In this document: positions 8,703-19,732 of the stretch, piece after piece
How the letters are laid out: each line of letters starts with the position of its first letter
Numbering within the stretch: the first letter of the stretch is position 1
Source of the DNA: Streptomyces sp. MMG1533
Lineage (GTDB): Bacteria > Actinomycetota > Actinomycetes > Streptomycetales > Streptomycetaceae
Reading direction: 5' to 3'
NCBI RefSeq assembly: GCF_001279775.1
Contig: NZ_LGDG01000221.1
Location: 20,472 to 84,471 of the forward strand
DNA: 64,000 nucleotides
Program-made: the position numbers and the translations under genes
Notes under the pieces: model-generated
Seen by the model: the letters and a program-made list of their open reading frames with translations, nothing else
What the model was told of the DNA's origin: nothing
The model's database searches: none

Positions 8703-9584
8703 TCAGGCGGGCTGCGCCGCCGTCCTTCCGGCTCCCCACCGCCGGGTGCGGTAGGTACCCGCGAGGCGACAGACGGCGTAGATCGTGAACGAGATGGTCG
8801 TGACGTAGGGGCTGATGGGGATGCTGCTGCCCAGGGCGAGCAGGATGCCGCCCTCGATGGAGGACACGGCGAAGAGCACGCTGAGCACCGGCAGCAGTAC
8901 CGGCGACGCGGTGATGCGGGCGGCGGCCGCGGCGGGGGTGACAAGGAGGCTGAGGACCAGCAGTGCGCCGACGATCTGCACCGACAGGGCGACGGCGAGT
9001 CCGAGCACGATCATGAAGGCGAAGGACAGGGCGCGCACCGGTACGCCGCGGGCCTCGGCGACGTCCGGGTCGGCGCTGGCGAAGGTCAGCGGCCGCCACA
9101 TGACGGCCAGGGCGAGAAGGACCAGGGCGGACGTGCCCAGCAGCCAGTTCATCTGAGGGGTGTCGACGGCGACGATCTGGCCGGTGAGGAGGCCGAACTT
9201 GTTGGCCGCCCGGCCCTTGTACAGGGCGAGGAAGAGCACGCCGAGTCCGAGGCCGAACGGCATGATGATGCCGATCACCGAGTTGCGGTCGCGGGCCCTT
9301 GCGCCCAGGACGCCGATCACGCCGGCCGCGAGGAGCGAGCCGACGATCGAGCCCGCCACGATGTTCACGCCAAGGAGCAGGGCCGCTGAAGCTCCGGCGA
9401 AGGACAGCTCGCTGATGCCGTGCACCGCGAAGGGCAGGTCGCGCATCGTGACGAAGACCCCGGCCAGGCCGCCGACGAGGCCCAGCGCGGCACCGGCGAG
9501 GAGGGAGTTGCGGACCAGCGCCAGGAGTTCGCCGTAGTTGTCGAAGCTGAAGATCTGGTGCCAGACCCCGTCGGCGAGCGTCAT
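8703..9584 (-). CDS. znuB: Zinc/manganese ABC transporter permease
   Basis: Inner-membrane permease of the ABC-3 family, 293 residues with about eight hydrophobic helices. It contains the LPFAVHGISELSFAGASAALLLG segment characteristic of ZnuB/MntB permeases and the RARDRNSVIGIIMPFGLGLGV cytoplasmic-loop region. The ATG overlaps the stop of the ATPase gene by four bases (ATGA). It is the last gene of a three-gene metal uptake operon; Zur-like operators upstream of the operon point to zinc. Confidence 0.93.
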   Translation of the reverse strand: MTLADGVWHQIFSFDNYGELLALVRNSLLAGAALGLVGGLAGVFVTMRDLPFAVHGISELSFAGASAALLLGVNIVAGSIVGSLLAAGVIGVLGARARDRNSVIGIIMPFGLGLGVLFLALYKGRAANKFGLLTGQIVAVDTPQMNWLLGTSALVLLALAVMWRPLTFASADPDVAEARGVPVRALSFAFMIVLGLAVALSVQIVGALLVLSLLVTPAAAAARITASPVLLPVLSVLFAVSSIEGGILLALGSSIPISPYVTTISFTIYAVCRLAGTYRTRRWGAGRTAAQPA

Positions 9585-10450
9585 GTGCGCAGTTCCTCGG
9601 TCTCATGGGCGTGGTGTGGTGGCGTGGCCGGGTCGTCGGGCGTTCCGACGACCACGACGCGTCCCTGGACGCGGACGACATCGACCCGGGTCCCGTACAG
9701 CCGTGACAGGGACTCGGAGGTGAGAACCTCCTCCGGTGTGCCGACCCGGTGACTGCCGCGTGCCAGGTACAGCACCCGGTCCACCAGGCCGAGCACCGGG
9801 TTGATCTCGTGGGTCACGAAGACCACGGCCGTGCCGTGCGAGCGGCGGCGGGCGTCGACGAGTTCGGTGACGGCCCGCTGGTGATTCAGGTCGAGGGAGA
9901 GCAGCGGCTCGTCGCACAGGAGGATCCGCGGGTCGGTCGCCAGGGCCTGTCCGATACGGACGCGCTGCCGTTCGCCTCCGGAGAGCAGGCCGAGGGGGAC
10001 GTCGGCGTACGCGGACGCCCCGACCGACTCCAGGACTTCGTCCACCCGGCGGCGTACGGCGGCTGTGCGCAGTCGCGGTCCGAAGCGGTGCCCGTCGATC
10101 CCGAAGCGGACGAGGTCGCGGGCGCGCAGCATCGCCTGCGCGGACAGTTCCGCCTGCTGGGGGACGTAGCCGAGGTGCCGGGCGGCGTCGCGGGGGCCGC
10201 GGCCGAGGACGGTCAGCGTGCCGGCGGACAGCGGCTGCCGGCCCAGCAGGGCCCGTACGAAGCTGGTCTTGCCCGATCCGTTCGGCCCGAGCACGGCGAC
10301 GAACTCCCCGGGCCGCACGTCCAGGTCGAGGCCCTGCCACACCACGCGCTCGCCGTAGGACACGGCGGCCTCGCGCAGGCTGATCACCGCGCCGGCACCG
10401 GGTCCGCCCTGACGGGGCCGGGGCACCGGGGCCGCCCCCGGCCGCCTCAC
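9581..10450 (-). CDS. znuC: Zinc/manganese ABC transporter ATPase
   Basis: ABC ATPase of 289 residues that energises metal import. Walker A is GPNGSGKTS, the Q-loop is YVPQQAEL, the signature is LSGGERQRVRIGQ, Walker B is RILLCDEPL, and the H-loop is VFVTHE. The first 20 or so residues are Pro/Gly-rich and not conserved. GTG 10450 overlaps the stop of the binding-protein gene (GTGA), which favours this start, although a second GTG about 21 codons in, just before the ABC domain, is possible. The 3' end overlaps znuB by four bases. Confidence 0.93.
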   Translation of the reverse strand: MRRPGAAPVPRPRQGGPGAGAVISLREAAVSYGERVVWQGLDLDVRPGEFVAVLGPNGSGKTSFVRALLGRQPLSAGTLTVLGRGPRDAARHLGYVPQQAELSAQAMLRARDLVRFGIDGHRFGPRLRTAAVRRRVDEVLESVGASAYADVPLGLLSGGERQRVRIGQALATDPRILLCDEPLLSLDLNHQRAVTELVDARRRSHGTAVVFVTHEINPVLGLVDRVLYLARGSHRVGTPEEVLTSESLSRLYGTRVDVVRVQGRVVVVGTPDDPATPPHHAHETEELRT

Positions 10451-11385
10451 TTGGCCAGCGCGCTCGCGAGCGCGTCGACGTTGGCGGTCATCCAGCCGAG
10501 GTAGTCCTTGCCCTTGGGCAGGGTCTCGGTCACCGGCACGACGGGGATGCCGGCCGCCTTCGCCGCGGCCTTCGCCTTGTCGGTCTGCGGTCCGGCGGTC
10601 TGCTCGTTGTAGACCAGCGCCTTGACCTCCCTGCCGCTGAACACCGCAAGCGTGGCCTGAAGGATCTTGGGGGACACGTCGTCGCCCTCCTCGATGGCCT
10701 CGCTGAACTCCTCGGGCGTCCTGTTCACCAGGCCGGCCGCGTCGAGCATGTACAGCGGCACGGGCTCGGTGATGGCCACGCCCTCGCCTCCGTGCTCCTT
10801 CTTGATCTCGGCTTCCTTCGCCTCCAGCGGCTGGAGTTCGGCCTTGAAGGTCGCGGCGTTCTTGGCGAAGGCGGCAGCGTCGTCGGGGTCGGCCCGGCCC
10901 AGGGCGGCGGCCACGCTGTCGGCGATCCTGCTCACGCCGGGGAAGTCGTACCAGACGTGTTCGTTGAGCTCGCCGCCCTTCGGGGCGGTCCTGCCGGAGA
11001 CCTTGACCGCGTTGATCACGTCGGCGGAGGAGTTGCTGCTCTTGAGCATCCGGTCGACGAAATCGTCGTAGCCGCCGCCGTTCTCGATGACGACCTTCGC
11101 CTTGGACAGGGCCAGCTGGTTCTGGGTGTCGGCCTCGTAGGAGTGCGGGTCCTGGTCGGGGTCGCTGATGATCGAGGTGACGTCGACCTCGGCGCCGCCT
11201 ATCTGCCGGGCCATGTCGCCGTAGACATTGGTCGAGGCGACCACGGTGACCTTGGACGAGGCGGCCGGTTCCTGTGCGCTGCTCCCATCGCTGCCGGAGT
11301 CCGACGAGCTGTCGCAGCCTGCCAGGAGGGCCAGCGCGGCGCCGGTGAGCAGGGCGGCCAGACGCCGGGACGGGGACGGGGACAT
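10447..11385 (-). CDS. znuA: Zinc ABC transporter solute-binding lipoprotein
   Basis: Extracellular metal-binding protein of 312 residues, cluster A-I (ZnuA/TroA-like). The signal sequence ends in a lipobox (ALLAGC), followed by a Ser/Asp-rich linker. Metal ligands expected for the fold are visible: His in DPHSYE, His in NEHVWYD, and the acidic residue near VYNEQT. The His-rich loop found in many ZnuA proteins is absent, as in AztC-type actinobacterial proteins. It is the first gene of the operon. Two Zur-like boxes lie 80-135 bp upstream. Confidence 0.92.
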   Translation of the reverse strand: MSPSPSRRLAALLTGAALALLAGCDSSSDSGSDGSSAQEPAASSKVTVVASTNVYGDMARQIGGAEVDVTSIISDPDQDPHSYEADTQNQLALSKAKVVIENGGGYDDFVDRMLKSSNSSADVINAVKVSGRTAPKGGELNEHVWYDFPGVSRIADSVAAALGRADPDDAAAFAKNAATFKAELQPLEAKEAEIKKEHGGEGVAITEPVPLYMLDAAGLVNRTPEEFSEAIEEGDDVSPKILQATLAVFSGREVKALVYNEQTAGPQTDKAKAAAKAAGIPVVPVTETLPKGKDYLGWMTANVDALASALAK

Positions 11386-11465
11386 GGGTCCTCCACGACA
11401 GGTCGGAACAGGGATGTTCGGGGGAGCTGGGAGCCCGGAGCGAACCGGGCAGGCGCCACGCTAGA

Positions 11466-11480
11466 TGGAAATGAATGTCA
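11466..11480 (-). promoter_or_regulatory. Zur-like operator, proximal, znuACB
   Basis: TGGAAATGAATGTCA matches the streptomycete Zur consensus TGAAAATGATTTTCA at 12 of 15 positions by eye. It lies about 80 nt upstream of the znuA start. A near-identical site occurs at 13062-13076. This is a pattern match, not tested. Confidence 0.6.
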
Positions 11481-11505
11481 AGAACATGGCCGATTCCGAT
11501 CTATA

Positions 11506-11520
11506 TGAAAACCATTGCCA
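11506..11520 (-). promoter_or_regulatory. Zur-like operator, distal, znuACB
   Basis: TGAAAACCATTGCCA matches the same consensus at about 11 of 15 positions. On the minus strand a TATAGA hexamer overlaps its edge and could be the -10 of the operon. A second box would allow cooperative repression. Confidence 0.4.
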
Positions 11521-11603
11521 AGACTTGACGCGTCCCGTCAGCCCCACCGTGCTGCCTGTGACGGTGGGGCTGACGCAAGGGGGCGTGTCGCGTCCCTGGG
11601 AGG

Positions 11604-11996
11604 TCAGCAGTCGCGGAACTCGGGGGACTGGTTCAGGATCTGGGCCCGCAGGGAGGTGAAGCGCGTGTACGTCTCACCGCCGCGGTCCTCGGGGCGGAAC
11701 GCGGCGACACGGTGGCAGTTCTGGAAGGCGAGGGCGATGCCGAAGTGCCGCTCCAGGCTGCCTCGGATCGCGTCGCTGGACAGTGCCCGCAGCAGCTGGC
11801 CCCGTTCCTTCTCGGAGGGCGGCGGAGTCTGGTTGTCGGCGAAGGCGGCGTCGCCGTTGCGCAGCTCGCCGACCAGGCGGGCGACGAGGTCGTAGGCGTA
11901 CGGCAGGGACGTGCGGACCGTTTCCACGAAGTCCTCCTCCCTGACCTCGCCGTTCTCGGCTTCGGTGAGCAGCTTCGGGGAGACGTCGAGTGACAT
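11604..11996 (-). CDS. SCO5389-like hypothetical protein
   Basis: A 130-residue soluble protein. It resembles, from memory, the actinobacterial family named after SCO5389, whose members share an FADNQTPPP motif, a LLRALSSDAIRG helix, ALAFQNCHRV and a C-terminal LNQSPEFRDC end; all four are present here. The function is unknown. The conserved Cys in FQNCHRV and the terminal Cys could bind metal or form a thioester, but this is speculation. It follows the CooC/MinD-like ATPase gene on the same strand by 86 bp and is probably its partner. AGGA lies 9-12 nt before the ATG. Confidence 0.7.
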   Translation of the reverse strand: MSLDVSPKLLTEAENGEVREEDFVETVRTSLPYAYDLVARLVGELRNGDAAFADNQTPPPSEKERGQLLRALSSDAIRGSLERHFGIALAFQNCHRVAAFRPEDRGGETYTRFTSLRAQILNQSPEFRDC

Positions 11997-12082
11997 GAGG
12001 GTGTTTCCTGTCTGTTCGTTGTTCTTGCGGTGCTGTGTGTGGTGGTGGGGGGTGGGGTGGGGGGACGGCCGGCGCTGCGGAC

Positions 12083-13042
12083 TCAGGCGAAGGCGGCCAG
12101 TGCCGCCGGGCCGTGCCGGAAGTCGGGGTCGACCTGGGCGGCGAGGTCCTGACCGGTGGCCTTGTTGGCCCAGGCGGTGGCGTTGCGCAGATGGAACTCG
12201 ACGGCGTGCCGCTGGAACGCGGTCCAGTCCTTGGGGCGGGCGTCCACGGTTGCGCGCAGCCGGTCCAGCGTGCGCGTGTTGTGCGACTCCAACTCCCCTG
12301 CGTACCGGCCCTGTTCGTGGGCGCGTACGAACGAGGACTGCTCGCAGTGGGCGACCAGGTCCTCGCCGACGTGCTCGCGGAGGAAGGCGAGGTCGTCCTC
12401 GCCGGTGACCTTGTTGCCGACCACGGCGACCGGGACGCCGAACTCGGCGGCGTGGTCCCGGTACTGGCGGTAGACCGACACGCTCTTGCGGGTCGGCTCG
12501 ACGACGAGGAAGGTCATGTCGAAGCGGGTGAACAGGCCCGACGCGAAGGCGTCGGCGCCGGCCGTCATGTCGACGACGACGTACTCGCCGGGCCCGTCCA
12601 CGAGGTGGTTGAGGTACAGCTCGACCGCGCCGAGCTTGGAGTGGTAGCAGGCCACGCCGAGGTCGCTCTCGCCGAAGGCGCCGGTGACCATCAGGGCCAC
12701 CCCGCCGACCTCCTGGACGTGGTGGGCGTGGATCTCGTCGTCGCCGAGCAGTCGCAGCAGCCGGGAGCCGCGACCGGGCGGAGTCGTCTTGACCATGGAG
12801 TCGCGGGACGCGATCCGAGGGTTCGTGCCCCGCAGGTGGTCCTTGATCTCACCGGTCCGCGCACTGAGCGGCGGCGCGGCGAAGGGCTCGTCCTCGTCGA
12901 GACCGAGCGCGTACGCCAGGTGCTGGTTGATGTCGCCGTCGATGGCGACGACCGGCGCGCCCGAGCGTGCCAGGTGACGGGAGAAGAGGGCGGACAGGGT
13001 GGTCTTGCCGCTGCCGCCCTTGCCGACGAAGGCAACGCGCAT
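12083..13042 (-). CDS. CooC/MinD-type P-loop ATPase
   Basis: A 319-residue SIMIBI-class ATPase. The deviant Walker A, GKGGSGKTTLSALFSRHL, has the signature first Lys of the ParA/MinD/CooC group. Switch I is in the VAIDGDINQHLA segment, Walker B-like is YVVVDMTAGADAFASGLF, and the base-recognition motif is VVGNKV. CooC-type proteins help insert metals into enzymes. A Zur-like operator overlapping the promoter (13062-13076) suggests zinc-regulated expression, together with the SCO5389-like gene downstream. What it serves is unknown. Confidence 0.85.
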   Translation of the reverse strand: MRVAFVGKGGSGKTTLSALFSRHLARSGAPVVAIDGDINQHLAYALGLDEDEPFAAPPLSARTGEIKDHLRGTNPRIASRDSMVKTTPPGRGSRLLRLLGDDEIHAHHVQEVGGVALMVTGAFGESDLGVACYHSKLGAVELYLNHLVDGPGEYVVVDMTAGADAFASGLFTRFDMTFLVVEPTRKSVSVYRQYRDHAAEFGVPVAVVGNKVTGEDDLAFLREHVGEDLVAHCEQSSFVRAHEQGRYAGELESHNTRTLDRLRATVDARPKDWTAFQRHAVEFHLRNATAWANKATGQDLAAQVDPDFRHGPAALAAFA

Positions 13043-13061
13043 GGCTAACCGCCGGACTTAT

Positions 13062-13076
13062 TGGAAATGGATGTCA
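13062..13076 (-). promoter_or_regulatory. Zur-like operator over the ATPase promoter
   Basis: TGGAAATGGATGTCA differs from the znuACB proximal box at one position. On the minus strand TATGAT (13079-13084) is a good -10, placing the start point inside the box and only about 30 nt before the ATG at 13042. Repression by Zur is the simplest reading. Confidence 0.6.
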
Positions 13077-13084
13077 TGATCATA

Positions 13085-13402
13085 GATTGGGGAGGAGGGG
13101 GCGCGGGTGTCAAATTGCCACCCCTGCAGCTGTTCATCCTTTGCTGAGAGTTGGGGCGGCGACTCAAGGCGGCTGCGCGGGCCTGAGTGATCCCGCCGGG
13201 GCCGCGGTGCGGCCGGGCCCGCCCGTCACCGCGGCCGACGGCGAAGCGGTCGGCGACCGCCGCGGGCCGGGATGGTCCGACGACGGCACGCTGCCCGGCC
13301 GACTCCGCGCGGCGCCCGCCCGTGGCAGTCGCCCGCCTCGACTGACCCCGCGGCAGGTCGCCCGCCGCAACTGACGGCGGCTGCGGGCAGCGCACATGGC
13401 AA
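13085..13402. other. Intergenic, no gene seen
   Basis: About 320 bp between the ATPase promoter and the katG terminator. It is GC-rich, with short overlapping open frames on both strands that lack family sequence or ribosome sites. I see nothing functional apart from the flanking operator and hairpin. Confidence 0.5.
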
Positions 13403-13437
13403 TGCCCGGGCCGGCCCTCTGCGGGCCGACCCGGGCA
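13403..13437 (-). terminator. katG terminator hairpin
   Basis: TGCCCGGG / CCCGGGCA enclosing GGCCC / GGGCC with a 2x2 internal loop and a TCTGC loop. It starts 13 nt past the katG stop on the minus strand. It has no U-run, as is usual in streptomycetes. Confidence 0.7.
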
Positions 13438-13449
13438 TCATCCGTGAGA

Positions 13450-16153
<2,704 letters not shown>

Positions 16154-16522
16154 GACGCCAACCTACCCTCATAAACACGAACGGTTCAAGAAAAGGAACA
16201 GTACAAGTCTGATGTCCTGCCGGGTGGCGTTCCGGCACCGGGACGTAACCCGGGGGTGGGGGCGCCGCCCCTTCAAGGCTGTGAGGCCGGACGTGCGGCG
16301 CGGGTCCGGCCGCGCCGCCCCGCGTCAGCCGGGCCGTCGGCCGCGTCGCCGACGGTATCCGCCAACTCCTCGATACCAGCGGCTGGTTGACATCCGGGCG
16401 AACTCCGGCTGACGTACTGCCGTACCCCCCATGGAGGCTCGACACATCGCCGCCTCCTGGAGGCAAGCTCTCTCCCGCAGCATCGGCATGTCCTTGACAC
16501 CCACGACGGTAAGGAAGCGCCT
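16154..16522. other. Divergent furA/phytase intergenic region
   Basis: This 369-bp region holds the furA-katG promoter, which is AT-rich at 16160-16210, and the phytase promoter. I looked for PHO boxes (GTTCACC repeats) before the phytase and did not find a convincing one. Confidence 0.5.
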
Positions 16523-17833
16523 GTGAGAACGCCCCGCACCGCGCGAGGAGCCGCACTTCTCGCCTCGGGCACCGTGCTGACGACCCTCCTCGCAGCGTTC
16601 CCGGCAGAGGCGGCCGGTCTCCCGGTGGTGACCGCCGCCGCCGAGACCGCCGCTCTCTACGACGACGAGGCCGGCGGCAACTCCGACGCCGACGACCCGG
16701 CGATCTGGCGCAACCCCGCCGACCCGGGGCGCAGCCTCGTCGTGGCCACCGCCAAGGAAGGCGGCCTGCGGGTCTACGACCTGGACGCCCGCCCGGTGCA
16801 GTCGCTGCCCGCACCGCAGGCGCCCGGCGAGGACGACGCCCCGGGCCGCTTCAACAACGTCGATCTCGTGTCCGGCCTGCGTACCGCGACCGGCCGGGCC
16901 GACGTGGCGGTGGTGAGCGACCGTGGCAGCGACCGGCTGCGGATCTACCGCATCGACCCCTCGCAGCCGGGCGGTCCGCTGACCGACGTCACCGACCCGG
17001 CCGCCGCACCGGTCTTCTCCGCCGGCCAGACCGAGATCAACGACCAGCGCACGGCGTACGGCCTGGCCGCCTGGAAGGACAGGTCCACCGGCCGCACCTA
17101 CGCGCTGGTGAGCCGACGTGAACGCACCCGCCTGGCCCTGCTCGAACTCGTACCGGCCGCGAACGGCACGGTCGGCTACCGCAAGGTCCGCACCCTCGAC
17201 CTCCCCTCCTCCTTCCGCCTGCCCGACGGCACCACGTGGAGCCCCTGTCTGGAGCCCGGCGAACTCCCGCAGGTCGAGGGCATGGTCGTCGACCCGGCCA
17301 CCGGCACGCTCTACGCAGGTCAGGAGGACGTCGGCATCTGGCGGCTGCGCGCCGACCTCACCGGCAAGCCGGTGCTGGTGGACAAGGTGAAGGAGTACGG
17401 CGTCCCCGGGACCTACGACGAGGAGACCGAGGAGTGTGCCCCGGGGGCCGACCCCGGCTACGGCGGCAAGCGCCTGTCGGCCGACGTCGAGGGCCTGACG
17501 CTCTTCCAGGAGCGGGACGGCGACGGATATCTGCTCGCCTCCAGCCAGGGTGACGACACCTTCGCCCTGTACGACCGCGAGGTGAGCGAGGGCAACGAGT
17601 ACGAGGGCGGTTTCCGGATCGGCGCCGCTACGGACACGCTCGACAGCGTGGAGGAGTGCGACGGCGCCGCCGTCCTGAACGCCCCGCTCGGCGACCGTTA
17701 CCCGCGCGGCCTGCTCGTCGTCCAGGACGGCCAGGAGACCCCCGCGGTGCCGGACGGGGAGGGCGGCACGCGCACGGCGACCGGCTTCAAGTTCGTCGAC
17801 CTCGGTGCGGTGGTCGACGCCGCCGGGATGTGA
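16523..17833 (+). CDS. Secreted beta-propeller phytase
   Basis: A 436-residue exported 3-phytase-like enzyme that releases phosphate from phytate in a Ca2+-dependent way. A twin-positive N-terminus and a hydrophobic core ending near AFPAEAAG form the signal peptide. The mature protein carries the six-bladed propeller signatures: DADDPAIW, VATAKEGGLRVYDL, FNNVDLV, VVSDRGSDRLRIY, PQVEGMVVDPATGTLYAGQEDVG (read in two parts) and SADVEGLTL. Four Cys may form disulphides. It is monocistronic and ends in a strong hairpin shared with the convergent DUF4396 gene. Confidence 0.93.
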   Translation: MRTPRTARGAALLASGTVLTTLLAAFPAEAAGLPVVTAAAETAALYDDEAGGNSDADDPAIWRNPADPGRSLVVATAKEGGLRVYDLDARPVQSLPAPQAPGEDDAPGRFNNVDLVSGLRTATGRADVAVVSDRGSDRLRIYRIDPSQPGGPLTDVTDPAAAPVFSAGQTEINDQRTAYGLAAWKDRSTGRTYALVSRRERTRLALLELVPAANGTVGYRKVRTLDLPSSFRLPDGTTWSPCLEPGELPQVEGMVVDPATGTLYAGQEDVGIWRLRADLTGKPVLVDKVKEYGVPGTYDEETEECAPGADPGYGGKRLSADVEGLTLFQERDGDGYLLASSQGDDTFALYDREVSEGNEYEGGFRIGAATDTLDSVEECDGAAVLNAPLGDRYPRGLLVVQDGQETPAVPDGEGGTRTATGFKFVDLGAVVDAAGM

Positions 17834-17842
17834 ACGTCCCTG

Positions 17843-17874
17843 GACGGCCGCCGGGCCGATGCCCGGCGGCCGTC
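17843..17874. terminator. Bidirectional terminator hairpin
   Basis: Perfect 14-bp stem (GACGGCCGCCGGGC), loop CGAT. It lies between the convergent ends of the phytase (17833) and DUF4396 (17888) genes. Confidence 0.8.
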
Positions 17875-17887
17875 GCCGGCACGCTCG

Positions 17888-18367
17888 TCAGTGATGGGCG
17901 TGGACGACCGCGTGCCCCTTGCCGCGTCCGATCATCCACTTGTTCACGGGGACGGTGATCACGAAGGCGATCACGAACCCGCCCAGGAGCGCCCACCAGA
18001 ACAGCCCGTCCGACAGTTCGGCCTCCATCGCGCCCGGGGTGAGGGCGATGACGGCGTTGTCCACCAGCTCCATCACGGCGATCGAAACGGTGTCGGCGGC
18101 CAGCGCCACCTTGATCGCGGACCCGAGGTCCAGGCCGGCCCGGCGCACCGCGAACAGGGTGAACGAGTAGCCGAACAGGAACGCGAGGGCGATCGCGAGG
18201 ACCATGGTCGGCACGTTGCCCCAGAGCAGGGCGGTTCCGATGGCCATGCCGAGGATCTCGCCGATGGCGCACCCGGTCAGGCAGTGCAGCGTGGCCTTCG
18301 CCGCGGTCGCCCAGGAGGTTCCCGCGGGTCCGTCGTGAGACATCGTGTGGTCGGCGCCGTGGTCCAT
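17888..18367 (-). CDS. DUF4396 membrane protein
   Basis: A 159-residue protein with four predicted membrane helices. It has the family's TLHCLTGCAIGEILGMAIG motif (paired Cys and an acidic residue in helix one) and the AADTVSIAVMELVDN segment. The His-rich N-terminus (MDHGADHTMSH) and C-terminus (HAVVHAHH) suggest metal binding. The function of DUF4396 is not established. A CsoR-like operator 64 bp upstream and the copper-related neighbours suggest copper induction. Confidence 0.88.
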   Translation of the reverse strand: MDHGADHTMSHDGPAGTSWATAAKATLHCLTGCAIGEILGMAIGTALLWGNVPTMVLAIALAFLFGYSFTLFAVRRAGLDLGSAIKVALAADTVSIAVMELVDNAVIALTPGAMEAELSDGLFWWALLGGFVIAFVITVPVNKWMIGRGKGHAVVHAHH

Positions 18368-18430
18368 GACCTCATCCCCGTTCCAGTCCGCTGTGGCTCT
18401 TTCCCGTGGTTCCGTACGCCGTCAACCATA

Positions 18431-18445
18431 TACCCCCCAGGGGTA
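18431..18445 (-). promoter_or_regulatory. CsoR-like copper operator
   Basis: TACCCCCCAGGGGTA within ATATACCCC...GGGGTAT is the GC-tract palindrome (TACCCC-N3-GGGGTA) bound by CsoR-family copper repressors. On the minus strand TATATG at its edge could be the -10 for the DUF4396 gene. Confidence 0.7.
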
Positions 18446-18568
18446 TTCCTCTCCGTGTGAGTCGATACCGGGGGCGACGATCTCCGCGGGGGCCTCGGCC
18501 TGTCCTCCGGACTTGGCGGCTGTCCCGGCCCGGGCGAGCCCGCTGCACCGTGCGGACCCTGGGCCGAC

Positions 18569-18617
18569 CCGAGACACCCGGGCGTTCGTACGCGCGGCAC
18601 GCGCCCGGGTGTCTCGG
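18569..18617 (-). terminator. Terminator of the DUF305 gene
   Basis: A perfect 16-bp inverted repeat (CCGAGACACCCGGGCG and complement) with a 17-nt loop. It starts 14 nt after the DUF305 stop codon on the minus strand. Confidence 0.7.
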
Positions 18618-18630
18618 TGCCCTGGATGCG

Positions 18631-19239
18631 TCAGTTCTTGCCGAGGAGCTTGTTCATCTCGGCGATCTCGGCGGTCTGCGCGGTGACGATGTCGTCGGCC
18701 ATGGCCGTGGCGGGTCCGTACCCGCCCTTGCTCTTCTCGGTCGTGGCCATCTCGACGGCGCCCTCGTGGTGTTCGATCATCATGGTCAGGAACATGGTGT
18801 CGAAGTCCGTGCCGGACGCCTTCTCCAGCTCGTCCATGTCCTCGCCGTCCATCATTCCGGCCATGCCGGAGTGGCCCGAGTGACCGGAGGGGGCGGCGTC
18901 CTCTCCCCAGGAGGTCAGCCAGCCGGTCATGGTCCTGATCTCCGGGTCCTGAGCCTTCTCGATGCGCGAGGCGAGGTCCTTGACCTTGGCGGATGAGGCC
19001 CGGTCGGCGGCGAGTCCGGCCATCTCCAGTGCCTGGCGGTGGTGCGGGATCATGCCCTGGGCGAAGGACACGTCCTGGGCGTTGTGCCCGGCGGTGGCCG
19101 ACGGCGACGCGGAGCCGTGACCGCCTCCGTGGCCGCCGGCGCTCTCTTCGGTGTTGCCGCAGGCCGCGAGGACGAGGGCGGCGGTGACGGACGCGGCCAC
19201 CACGGCGGCGCGGCGCGTCAGGGTGCGGGTGTTGCGCAT
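18631..19239 (-). CDS. DUF305 lipoprotein, probable copper binder
   Basis: A 202-residue exported lipoprotein. Its signal sequence ends in LVLAAC, followed by a His/Gly linker (HGGGHG). The four-helix DUF305 domain has the paired MIPHHRQALEM and MMIEHHEGAVEMA motifs, whose His and Met residues are thought to bind Cu(I), with a His/Met-rich loop (GHSGHSGMAGMMDGEDM) between them. ATG 19239 has AGGAG 7 nt upstream; an earlier in-frame ATG lacks this. It is likely co-transcribed with the DUF6153 gene 85 bp upstream. Confidence 0.92.
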   Translation of the reverse strand: MRNTRTLTRRAAVVAASVTAALVLAACGNTEESAGGHGGGHGSASPSATAGHNAQDVSFAQGMIPHHRQALEMAGLAADRASSAKVKDLASRIEKAQDPEIRTMTGWLTSWGEDAAPSGHSGHSGMAGMMDGEDMDELEKASGTDFDTMFLTMMIEHHEGAVEMATTEKSKGGYGPATAMADDIVTAQTAEIAEMNKLLGKN

Positions 19240-19324
19240 GCTGGAACTCCTGCTGGGTGAAAGGGATCTGGACGTGCCGGAGCGCACCGGATCGCCCGGC
19301 CTCGGGCGCGGTGCAGCGCGGTGT

Positions 19325-19732
19325 CTAGATCCGCAGGAGTTGGAGTTCCGCCAGGTCGGGCGGGGCGCGTGCGCCGTCCGGAGCCCCGGCCGCGTACGGG
19401 CACACGGCGTACGCGCGCTCCGGTACGGCCACCGGGTCTGGGACGAGCGCCGGAAGCGTCGGCGCGCCGCTCACCGCGGCCGCCGAGCAGGTCGGGTCGG
19501 CGTGCTGAAGGTGACCCCCGCCGCAGCCGCTGTCTCCGGGGCAGTCGTCGTGGGCGGCGACCGCGGTCGCCGTCATGCGCTGCGGCCCGTCGTGTTCGTG
19601 GACGGCACCGCCGGGGGCCAGCGCGTGCATGCCCAACAGCCCGGCCAGCAACCCGAGCACGAGCAACGCCCGCCACCGCCCGAGGGCCGGTGGCGCGCCG
19701 TATCGCTGTGCGCGGGCTGTCACGGCGCTCAT
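19325..19732 (-). CDS. DUF6153-like exported/membrane protein
   Basis: A 135-residue protein with one N-terminal hydrophobic helix (LVLGLLAGLLGMHAL) and an outward His/Cys-containing region (VHEHDGPQRM, AAHDDCPGDSGCGGGHLQHADPTC). The pattern is typical of the actinobacterial family I recall as DUF6153, commonly found beside DUF305 and copper genes. ATG 19732 was chosen over 19849 because the extra 39 residues are basic and poorly biased; no strong ribosome site precedes either. Confidence 0.75.
   Translation of the reverse strand: MSAVTARAQRYGAPPALGRWRALLVLGLLAGLLGMHALAPGGAVHEHDGPQRMTATAVAAHDDCPGDSGCGGGHLQHADPTCSAAAVSGAPTLPALVPDPVAVPERAYAVCPYAAGAPDGARAPPDLAELQLLRI

Noticed and set aside
16154..16522. 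PHO boxes before the phytase gene
   Set aside because: I expected PhoP control but found no pair of GTTCACC-like direct repeats.
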